Positions 12,001-15,673 of a DNA stretch of 64,000 nucleotides are shown piece after piece. The notes beneath the pieces are model-generated. The model was given only the letters and a program-made list of their open reading frames with translations. It had not been told where the DNA came from and searched no databases. The first letter of the stretch is position 1. Every line of letters begins with the position of its first letter. The translations under genes were made by a program, and so were the position numbers. Source of the stretch: Candidatus Gastranaerophilales bacterium HUM_9 (GTDB taxonomy: Bacteria > Cyanobacteriota > Vampirovibrionia > Gastranaerophilales > Gastranaerophilaceae); NCBI GenBank assembly GCA_002103075.1, contig DABG01000018.1:124001-188000 (forward strand). The letters run 5' to 3'.

Positions 12001-13592
12001 AAAGTATACGACTGTATATTATTGTCTATTAAATTTATATTTGAATTGTCAAATGTATACTTGTTATTAATATATGAAGTATTTTTCAATGATACAGTAG
12101 AATTCTTTAAAGTAAGCGTACCTAAAGCATTAATATCATACAATTGATATGCCGTTGCACCATTATTATTATCTAATATTATAATATTATTATTAGATGA
12201 TGCAGTATTAATTAAATTAGTATTTTGAGCACCAATAACACCACCATTTGCAGTTGTTATAGTTAAAGTTTCGTCAGAAAGTGTGTAACGTCCTAGTTTT
12301 GCAGACGCTACATCATTAGCAGAAACAGAAGCGGTACCTGAAATTAAATTCAAGTTTATTGTATCAGCTATGTTATTAATAGTTATATCGTTACCAGTTG
12401 ATTTAAGTATACCACTACCAGTAATATTATTTAAAGTAACACTACCATCAGCCGTTGAATTCGCATCAAAAGTTAGAGTATTACCTGATGCTATATCAAT
12501 AACAGCCGTATCAGTTAAAGTATAATTTTGTATCCAAGTTAAGTTACGCTCCAACCCTAGAGTACCATTAATTTGTAATAATAAAGTATCACCAAGACTA
12601 GAACCTGATTTTAAATTCAATCTAGATTGTTCATTTACTACAAGTGTTGAATCATCAGTAGTTTTTATATCACCATATAAACTTAATATTGCAGAATCAG
12701 AATTTGAGTTACCTACAGTCATAGAAGTACTTGTACCCAATAAAATTTCTGAGTGTACAGAAGACTCTGCACCGGTAAATATTAAACTTGTATTATCTGC
12801 TAACCATATTGAATCAGTTGTATGAGAAGCATCACCAAACTGAGAACCTGATATAGATATATTGTTTGTTCTATTTTGAGTATTTGTAGAATAAATTGCA
12901 CCACCGTTTATAGCACTATTACCAATGAACTTTGAATTAGATATAACAGCATTTGTCACATCTCTTAAGTATAATGCACCACCAAAAGCGTTTGTAGATT
13001 TATTATTATTAAACTTTGTATTTGAAATAGCAAGAATTCTAACTCCGTCCGCAACTATAGCACCACCACTACCCGTTGCAGAGTTGTCTTTAAAAAGTAC
13101 ATTTTCAATGGTTGGACGAGAACTTCCTGAGAAAACTAAAACCCCTCCATTAACTACACCACCAGAAGCGTTTTCAGCTTTGTTTCCAACAAAATTTGAA
13201 TTTGTAACAGACAATGTTCCAGAAGAAACATTCATTACAGAACCTGCTTGACTAGATTTAAGATTACCAACGTATGTATTTATAATATTACCATAAGAAG
13301 TTGCTCTAGCAGGCATTTCTAATTTATAATAAATACCATTGTAAACAAAATCAGCATCATCAGCAGAACCAACTTGAGTGCTGTTAGAAATTGAAGTCAT
13401 GCCCTCAAAATTTGTACCAGTAGGATTAAAATAATAAGTAACACCACCAATAGTAATAGAGCAAGAGCCAGCAGAAGAAGAAGTAGATAGAGTAATAGGT
13501 GCGGCAAAAACTTCGGTACTAATGCTAATACCGAATAACATAGCTAGTAATATTATATATTTAATAAAGGTTTTTTTAATGTTATATTCCAT
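1..13592 (-). CDS. Giant Pmp/autotransporter-like beta-helix adhesin (C-terminus beyond left edge)
   Basis: One reading frame runs without a stop from the ATG at 13592 to the window edge, giving at least 4530 residues. The first 30 residues are a typical signal peptide: a Lys-rich start, a hydrophobic core and a cleavage site after VFA. The body is rich in Asn, Ser, Thr and Gly with regular beta-strand spacing typical of right-handed beta-helices. Two clusters (about 13.1-12.9 kb and 9.2-8.1 kb) carry repeated GGA(I/L) and FxxN motifs as in chlamydial Pmp proteins. A longer module of 2.1-2.5 kb recurs six times; its conserved start (D-T-L-x-A-I/V, then Y-T-L, then I-D-G, S-M-F, then N-V-T-I) appears near 11650, 9555, 7180, 4805, 2680 and 190. 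Two Gly/Ala/Asn/Asp low-complexity inserts sit near 670-737 and 1645-1722. A surface adhesin or autotransporter passenger is likely; the anchoring domain is not visible. Confidence 0.85.
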   Translation of the reverse strand, partial: MEYNIKKTFIKYIILLAMLFGISISTEVFAAPITLSTSSSAGSCSITIGGVTYYFNPTGTNFEGMTSISNSTQVGSADDADFVYNGIYYKLEMPARATSYGNIINTYVGNLKSSQAGSVMNVSSGTLSVTNSNFVGNKAENASGGVVNGGVLVFSGSSRPTIENVLFKDNSATGSGGAIVADGVRILAISNTKFNNNKSTNAFGGALYLRDVTNAVISNSKFIGNSAINGGAIYSTNTQNRTNNISISGSQFGDASHTTDSIWLADNTSLIFTGAESSVHSEILLGTSTSMTVGNSNSDSAILSLYGDIKTTDDSTLVVNEQSRLNLKSGSSLGDTLLLQINGTLGLERNLTWIQNYTLTDTAVIDIASGNTLTFDANSTADGSVTLNNITGSGILKSTGNDITINNIADTINLNLISGTASVSANDVASAKLGRYTLSDETLTITTANGGVIGAQNTNLINTASSNNNIIILDNNNGATAYQLYDINALGTLTLKNSTVSLKNTSYINNKYTFDNSNINLIDNNIQSYTFNDVEFTNAKVKMDLKLDPAEVDNLVINSGSGDLTLTELNIIGNIITDFEHNYEVVSGSAITNGSVLLDIDASVLGSSNFGLGTSKIVTNSSSVGTQTISKYINAAGRTLGVTVEVVLRDVLAAINQADGVDRFFNFDNNNDIYTLREDTGVTADGTLSINMNNPKSNVGFDAGHAYSMFVLNSETARINVQNVTFKGAKKSTNGSVFDISKGIVYLNNVIFQENEGYSIYNKGGTVTLTAPIFEYSSIYENALYNKGTMNINGLAKIYTNIKNEGGILTISASDGSIIGTNDGGIHTSIENTGGEVIINNVQEIKSNIENKKNAIMRINATAPTRNTQLNNTINNAGELHISYADILNTITTADKGKTYFDEAVNIANRTTSVSSGGELTIGELNLTDGTIDLASGANGILSGTLNAKGNSNIMIANGAVMTLTGTNSKVIESTTGNSLKWQILGELHLEDGSSTLKLNNEDTWEGKITLSGGSSFEYSDNSGVALRLVSSRLASADETSTFKNMGVDIILNDANTLSGFLATYYQYQGSLTSSTGALFGGYKKFEGTATKHATATITGDLVDLSGIVLMNYADLEATLTSGTINSDVISYNGTNSTATFTGTGVDTTNYDLYSIGMRNNTNLLTIKNAMVSPKKADTATSYEFDTGKYNFENVTLKLQDDLNESGHYTFNYLTIGGKTSIMNLTIDMDLTAKSADQLWINSTDYTKTQTINISDIALQNIPAQALDGAEILVLSIYNGADSTKTNKFKLTISPDITDRTATGGVSSEVFWNSVWADEYEYSISNRQNGDYMYYYLVCSIKNYQDLLDELNVYNTNDVKKFKYDNKKTEEIYTMRVDLREMYGKLQLLGLEGGQKTNYIIDANSHSMFKFGSDAANKQDLLIKDMTIKNALSTTTYGSVVNMNNSLAGTDSKLTINNAIIMSSGSKLEYGGAIYHNIGTVEISNTSFTNNYITSTSSGYGGAIYKSNNTDAVLTLTNVKFIGNYVSYGSGIGVGGAIYTAGDITIKADNKKFTTDFTGNYVRGADNSQVANAIFVAATAGSSPTINLVVDNGGTINFGDAITGGRIAGGAVYYENQYNVDISGVGTVNFVSGITNAYVTVNSAAAVVGNKLGVTFRGKYEYTNLALAGDNIITLTSINLSNASLGNNPAISANGGQIIVNGVNIHDNKAGGLSIQNAAVSFGAPTNINTFNANKIINGTSTLKGSALSLVNTVVNNGNKVLRADFKNNYLSSNTSSSLGGAIYMEGGNAVPENTNYLTIVSDFVGNYATTVSNINKALGGAIFTTLNFTLSANANKSEVTIRGNYTQSASEKVYNAIFLANGAGLTMNAESANGIINIYDIIESGIVPDNIGDVTEVTYNADEKSQITVIGMANTSKINIYNKIINSNISSNTVSLTFDGSGKNNIELGDSVEQSDLLNTSHNSAYSTLTVNSGNLNLKNMIINNASKTLSIAKGVTTSIINSVINMQDDGIPDFTILNLGKVTSDAASEYKIDFQFEDGAIAWDKFDVDAASTGTITLGINWLVANTDFIKTGEYIIINTESNIKLALSKSTKEDSNWKYQIQQDSVNYDEYIGRKSADVLGNKLIISEQKDDTLLAILKYVSKSADNTSNVRNFTFNGAAREKVYHLSSDVKSDSPLPNGTLYIKGNDAQYDRIDGSYVTHVDGGDDVVGNYALFHIAKDTDNPNRKIVLDISNVTIQNVGIYSGLGSVISLEDEKAVVKMNKVTLLDNLGNAILNNAGYVELNSVTFVAPTDPTKNINSVNNSANQKDASGNVVQGIYAKQSEFDVSVFNAGLFKSEVSSFYSSITNNGTMIFVGKGNRFAALDEKNPISLAATKGNGTLDILSGASLIIGKGASIASNQIVTIRNGAELSLDGGTLNLDNNDIFEAGGVLSSKSENSALTILNYDVAPTLTTPRPIYGKDGMQFERGSLDFDSGTINIGVTQGATLYVTELDTIAEAVVLNLNRADSVLEVYNHHDEEVAMYINIGKVADGADSWNDGTISLHNSTLIMTPIDPTDKDNSQFRFATQILYGDETSIFKNIDSSISIANSQKSGFFGEYIQEGNNASTTIYATGSFWGYKKETGADGVTTVSVAKKSIKGGTVDIICSSALENNETVSNIDLYSGVKLSVGALGGVIDSNIFKFVSGASNATANFYFNTNVVDENIYFMLYPINNNSSNTVSIGSDKYVTNARLGFNVLNNNFSFGENAAGATTYKFINTEINLLNEKEVFKDVAPNISDFNTYSFAYLDVDATTVIKLDLDLATTDIYSVSDKIQLSGELTDDKGDPVEKEMNIYFNITEPSKISDQTSRVIQILSGAGAASYKIKIANDPNDIKWTYSVSSYITDANAQVSYDTFMGTKTLATFDSNNDGKDDSVKLTSKQEDTLRAVNVYEYCDIKYFNFRTADDPEDTVITDDRVYELIDNLGVTKKQLNIVGINSKSSIIDGGANKEPGGDPDKNKGYTMFQVTNAATILNISDVTIKNADLGDGTDNSDKASVLYITGANSNVTLTNVIFTNNEGVVNIDANAGIENATAAAIYNSSTLTMINVIFNAATNDQIANNIINDGGTIYIKSTENNQNIFSSYITNTSTGRITFQSDSYSDLRSTIINDNENAQIAIDTGAELAMNLGSRILLKAGRMFVYGLISSNSGTISISKGATLTLRGENAKISDYINIDVSGSLVVDNNTVTENPDNPEVNYGLVLGSGDSFINDKADNLGSINIINGGVVSLRRGLKDAAKDDDLTTLTLNNSQITGSDSAILYNGRSQYDDGLTIKIISDEAGFAGTYYQYGASSKLIVGYDSDPNDPKTITSQGTMFSGVKYIDEASSLDVYANTINYSKVYLGNDAKYTHYSMSTQGGTIDNNLLTFFKSGATATFTYDENQIQGPNPDADPTTLTDADRFPVTYTLYSIASSPSITTERIYNNIVFSKVQVNFANTDYTGKNAYTFTDSLLNFMENTESAAYTTYKFSKVNFNNSEINVDIDLVSGASDKIEIAAGGEATGVVTISGINLVKFDPSQQGVYQIIVNGSSNFYLELSDKLTSEQSGYTWNYKIDETEPIVYNSSFIGKKGIDVATKVTYHDSIKIYNEQQDTLSAISTYESQLERRFVFDESVNQTYSLISDVGVVSAGTLTIQGNINRDSVIDGQYIDTKGDSAGHSMFNITDVTDKDGNVTPNPVTLNINNVTIQNAGVIAASGASVLYINNADSIVTLNSVTLADNEQRAISNILGTLILKNVTFDAAEYGNTLYNTGIMLTSGTNEFNTVVTNEVKAKNAPANTVLTALLPQNFTIADENVTFITTNVNEFNEDIVNNATIQFAGTNDSLMNIKGMGTTYFTGKATLYGDIDDDIVIKVSANGQLIISSIEAENTDGEGVITRDISPASITLDMVNGGDTWDKDGKITLDGGVFNFYGNDAANGTGNGGAGNDAGNDAANAAKLNLNGYFSSTSRGGYLNLNSGVFVVKNASTSTAERNDLVDEVKVTINKDAKLLITGYEVVNFDKNDVIHEGSEIELIDSAKFVLNGITYINENNIKSNDLQLVNDNFISGDSATAKFINNGINITIASDQSVFKGIYEQNNNAVLDVLYGGAIFGGEKYINSGKVKIAGDTIDYTGVYLGNNVEFINIMYSANEVAKITTNGTTPDAIGVLNFIGEGAVAKFGNGVANAKYVKYELANNIENDKTNTIMFENAEVRLTADGTSPNKRALHNYAGTTIYKFTNSYINLTSRELSDFLDGKLKADAGNAGGNADAGAGNAGAGAGNDTCDIYQFTNLVTDKDGINKTYVAMDIDFENRVADNVYIKSMNSSGYLYIDSINIMTEPVKDDGQDPYTPLRIIQYDNSLLAGYTAEQLKSGSGLNLVELVLTHEGAYVWESNIEDTYTDKEGNVSVEYTSFIGSKTLVVTSIVTKNDGLAFDYDKKDLLKTVNEYVVKDTTNNTKTFDFKDVGQIYTLTDNSGESGEGIFTINGHEEGSTFDAVGQYSFFN

Positions 13593-13615
13593 ACGTCCGC
13601 ATTAAATTAACAAAC

Positions 13616-13664
13616 CTTATGAGCATATCTCGTAGCGTCCTACAGATATGTTCCATAACATAAG
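13616..13664 (-). promoter_or_regulatory. Structured 5' leader of the adhesin mRNA
   Basis: Within the predicted leader, CTTATG/CATAAG (13659-13664 with 13616-13621) closes an asymmetric internal loop. This is followed by a 7-bp stem CATATCT/AGATATG and a 4-bp stem GTAG/CTAC capped by GACG. The element lies 24 nt upstream of the start codon, close enough to influence translation. I do not recognise it as a known riboswitch class. Confidence 0.4.
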
Positions 13665-13713
13665 ATAAATTAAATTTTAGTCCTCAAAACTCTATACTAT
13701 ACTTTATATTTAT

Positions 13714-13742
13714 ATTATAATTTATAGTCTAGCAAATTTCAA
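13714..13742 (-). promoter_or_regulatory. Promoter of the giant adhesin gene
   Basis: On the minus strand a -35 TTGAAA (13737-13742) and a perfect -10 TATAAT (13714-13719) are separated by exactly 17 bases. This predicts a start near 13707 and a leader of about 115 nt before the ATG at 13592. Confidence 0.6.
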
Positions 13743-13773
13743 CCATGTTAACACTTCTTTACCTTTTAAAATA

Positions 13774-13802
13774 AAAAAATCACCTAAAAAGGTGATTTTT
13801 TT
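13774..13802. terminator. Bidirectional intrinsic terminator
   Basis: An 11-bp hairpin (AAAAAATCACC / GGTGATTTTTT with a TAAAA-type loop) has an A-run on one side and a T-run on the other, so it can work in either direction. It separates the adhesin promoter from the structured element to its right. Confidence 0.6.
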
Positions 13803-13976
13803 AGGTAAGCTAGCCACTCCTCAAGCCCCAGCGACGATTTACGTCAGTCATTAAAAATGATTACTTCGTATAAGTAACTAACTTACATTGACATAATAAC
13901 ATTGTTTTTATAGTTTCGTATCACCCTTAAGAATTATTTATAATAATTTTTAATAGCGAAATTGAGCTATTTTTTT
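13803..13976. ncRNA. Unidentified compact structured RNA-like element
   Basis: A 9-bp closing stem (13805-13813 with 13878-13886, one G-U pair) encloses three almost contiguous hairpins: 13833-13845 (GACG/CGTC), 13848-13860 (TCAT/ATGA) and 13861-13877 (TTACTT/AAGTAA). On the plus strand the single-stranded part reads CCACTCCTCAAGCCCC, complementary to a Shine-Dalgarno sequence. The strand is unclear: the minus-strand reading runs into the terminator at 13774-13802, and the plus-strand reading ends at the terminator at 13952-13976. No known RNA family was recognised. Confidence 0.35.
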
Positions 13977-13977
13977 C
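13952..13977 (+). terminator. Plus-strand intrinsic terminator
   Basis: AATAGC (13952-13957) pairs with GCTATT (13966-13971) around GAAATTGA and is followed by a T-run to 13976. It lies inside a larger inverted repeat (TCACCCTTAA at 13921-13930 with TTAAGGGTGA at 13984-13993). There is no plus-strand gene upstream, so it may end a small RNA. Confidence 0.45.
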
Positions 13978-14014
13978 TAGTATTTAAGGGTGAAGTTTTT
14001 GGGTAGAGTTTATA

Positions 14015-14315
14015 GGGATTCCCGCCTGTCATCCAGAGGAAAGGAAACAATATTATAAAAATTTGCCGAAGGCTCCCCCTGAACACACAAAACTGTTGAT
14101 TTATGGATTGCCACGTCATTCCGTTGTTTTGGATTATTCGGCGCATGAGCGGACAGTGCAACTGCTTCGCATTTTGCACCCGCTCCGCAAGCAAAAACGT
14201 AGTTTTGCTCAACCTTACGGGCTGGGTCACTTTGTGACACGGCGCCCCCTCTCACAAAACAATACTTAATTGTTTTGTTCGGCAGAGTCGAAAATCCGTT
14301 CCTCGCAATGACGTA
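14015..14315. repeat. Dispersed palindromic repeat cluster A
   Basis: No gene is visible between 13593 and 14399. This part is a mosaic of repeats that recur elsewhere in the window: a GATTCCC...CATCCAGAGG unit, TGGATTGCCACGTCATTCCG (14103-14122), a GTCAC/GTGAC hairpin, CCCCCTCTC, a 10-bp hairpin with loop ACTTA (14054-equivalent arms at 14254-14263 and 14269-14278), TTCGGCAGAG, and CCTCGCAATGACG (14302-14314). The short reading frames through it are by-products of the repeats. Confidence 0.7.
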
Positions 14316-14340
14316 TTAAAAATTAACACCAAACCTCCAA

Positions 14341-14379
14341 CAAAAAAAAAGAGAAAACACTTACGCATTTTCTCTTTTC
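14341..14379 (-). terminator. Terminator of ompH-like gene
   Basis: On the minus strand the arms AAAAGAGAAAA and TTTTCTCTTTT flank a 9-10 nt loop and are followed by a run of T. It lies just past the stop codon of the OmpH-like gene. Confidence 0.75.
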
Positions 14380-14399
14380 TTAAATCAATGTTTAAAAAA

Positions 14400-14867
14400 C
14401 TACTTAGTAGCTTTTTTGATTGTTTCAGTAATATCAGTACCACCGAATAATACAGCACCTTTAACTAATACTAAAGAATAACCATCAGCTTGTGCTTGTT
14501 TAGAGATAGCAGTACCGATTTTTGCATCGATTTTAGCTGATTCTTTGTAAAGTTCATCTCTTTGAGTTTCAACTTTCTTTTGTAATTCTTTATTGTATTT
14601 TTGAGTCAAAGTTTCTTTTTGAGCATCTGTAGATTGTTTTTCAACGTCAGCTCTTGCACTTTCAACCCATGCTTTTAAATCTGCTGATTTCTTTTCTTGT
14701 TTTTCTTTTAATGCTTTTACTTGACTGTTGTTGTTGATAACTTGTGCAACATCAACAACTGCTACAGATGTAACTGTAGTTGCATTTGTCATAGCTGAAT
14801 TGCTGATACCTACGCCTAAGCCTAATGCTAAAGCAGCAACTGATAAAACTTTTAATTGGTTTTTCAT
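14400..14867 (-). CDS. OmpH/Skp-family periplasmic chaperone
   Basis: The 155-residue product has an N-terminal signal peptide (MKNQLKVLSVAALALGLGVG, then S-A-type residues). A short strand VAVVDVAQVI follows, then a long Lys/Glu/Gln-rich helical region (residues about 48-115, coiled-coil prongs) and the conserved C-terminal strand region GYSLVLVKGAVLFGGTDIT. This order is that of OmpH/Skp chaperones, which hold unfolded outer-membrane proteins in the periplasm. Length and layout match the family. The start is supported by AAAGGAT about 10 nt upstream. A candidate -10 (TATAAT on the minus strand, 14925-14930) lies upstream. The gene stands alone with its own terminator. It implies a diderm envelope and could serve the adhesin and the efflux channel encoded nearby. 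Confidence 0.88.
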   Translation of the reverse strand: MKNQLKVLSVAALALGLGVGISNSAMTNATTVTSVAVVDVAQVINNNSQVKALKEKQEKKSADLKAWVESARADVEKQSTDAQKETLTQKYNKELQKKVETQRDELYKESAKIDAKIGTAISKQAQADGYSLVLVKGAVLFGGTDITETIKKATK

Positions 14868-14935
14868 AGTATACTATCCTTTCTTCATACTCTCTCTGTA
14901 GTTTACTATCTATAGTATAACATCATTATACACAT

Positions 14936-14977
14936 ACAAAAAAAAAAGGCAAGTCTATTACAAACATACCTTTTTTA
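14936..14977 (-). terminator. Terminator of the 151-residue protein gene
   Basis: On the minus strand an imperfect hairpin (AAAAAAGGTA / TTGCCTTTTTT) is followed by about ten T. It lies about 20 nt past the stop codon at 14998. Confidence 0.65.
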
Positions 14978-14997
14978 TTTACTTATAATAATTTGAA

Positions 14998-15453
14998 TTA
15001 TTTTTTAATTATTGATACTAATTTTTTGATAGGCTTTGTAAGTTTACCTATCATCATTTTTCTTGATTCTTTCGCAAGATCAGTAACCTTACCATCTGCA
15101 TCAACTTGAATATGGTTTACTGAAAATGTATTTGGATTAATAGTTTCATAAACCCTTGTTCCATCTGATGTTGCTTTATATGACGTAATATTATTATAAA
15201 CCGTTCCACCTAATTTTTTTGAAACAGTTTCATTATATGATTTTACTGTTGATACAACCTTTCCATCTTCAACATATACTGAATATGATGAATGTGGTGT
15301 ATCTAAATATGCTACTGATTTAACCTTTGTATCAGGTAAATCTGTATAATTCTTTGTATCTACAGAATTTATATTCTTAAATTGTTTATCTGCAACTGTA
15401 ACAGTTGTTGGCTTATCAAAATATTGTGTTGCACTTGATACTAATTCCGGCAT
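14998..15453 (-). CDS. Hypothetical protein, 151 residues
   Basis: I do not recognise a family. The protein has no signal peptide or membrane segment. Its middle (residues about 15-120) is rich in Thr, Val and Tyr with alternating patterns such as VYVEDGKVVSTVKSY and FSVNHIQVDADGKVTDL, which suggest paired beta strands. The C-terminus (MMIGKLTKPIKKLVSIIKK) is basic and amphipathic. The start is well supported by AGGAGG seven bases before the ATG. It is monocistronic, with a terminator after it. A similar strand-rich layout occurs in small secreted or surface-associated proteins, but nothing here assigns a role. Confidence 0.75.
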   Translation of the reverse strand: MPELVSSATQYFDKPTTVTVADKQFKNINSVDTKNYTDLPDTKVKSVAYLDTPHSSYSVYVEDGKVVSTVKSYNETVSKKLGGTVYNNITSYKATSDGTRVYETINPNTFSVNHIQVDADGKVTDLAKESRKMMIGKLTKPIKKLVSIIKK

Positions 15454-15617
15454 ACTAACCTCCTAATAAACATGGGTTACACCCTATATAAAACCAGTAA
15501 AATTATTTTTTGCTATTTTTATTGTAAAAAATACGATAATTATTGGAAATTTTTAACATTTCGTAAAGATAATGTTTTCTAAAACATAATCTTTAACAAA
15601 TATAATAGATAATTAAA

Positions 15618-15654
15618 AAAAGAGGCGATTGCGTTTTACGAAACCGCCTCTTTT
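15618..15654 (-). terminator. Terminator of adhE
   Basis: A perfect 10-bp arm pair AAAAGAGGCG (15618-15627) and CGCCTCTTTT (15645-15654) is followed on the minus strand by a T-run, 20 nt after the adhE stop codon. Confidence 0.85.
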
Positions 15655-15673
15655 ATTTATTGTTTTCAACAAA

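Noticed and set aside
13616..13664. Cyclic-di-GMP riboswitch
   Set aside because: GGACGC in the loop recalls part of the GEMM motif, but the conserved AAACC and tetraloop-receptor parts are absent.
14010..14269. Short frames in both strands at 14.0-14.3 kb
   Set aside because: They are produced by dispersed palindromic repeats; similar peptides arise from the same repeats elsewhere in the window.
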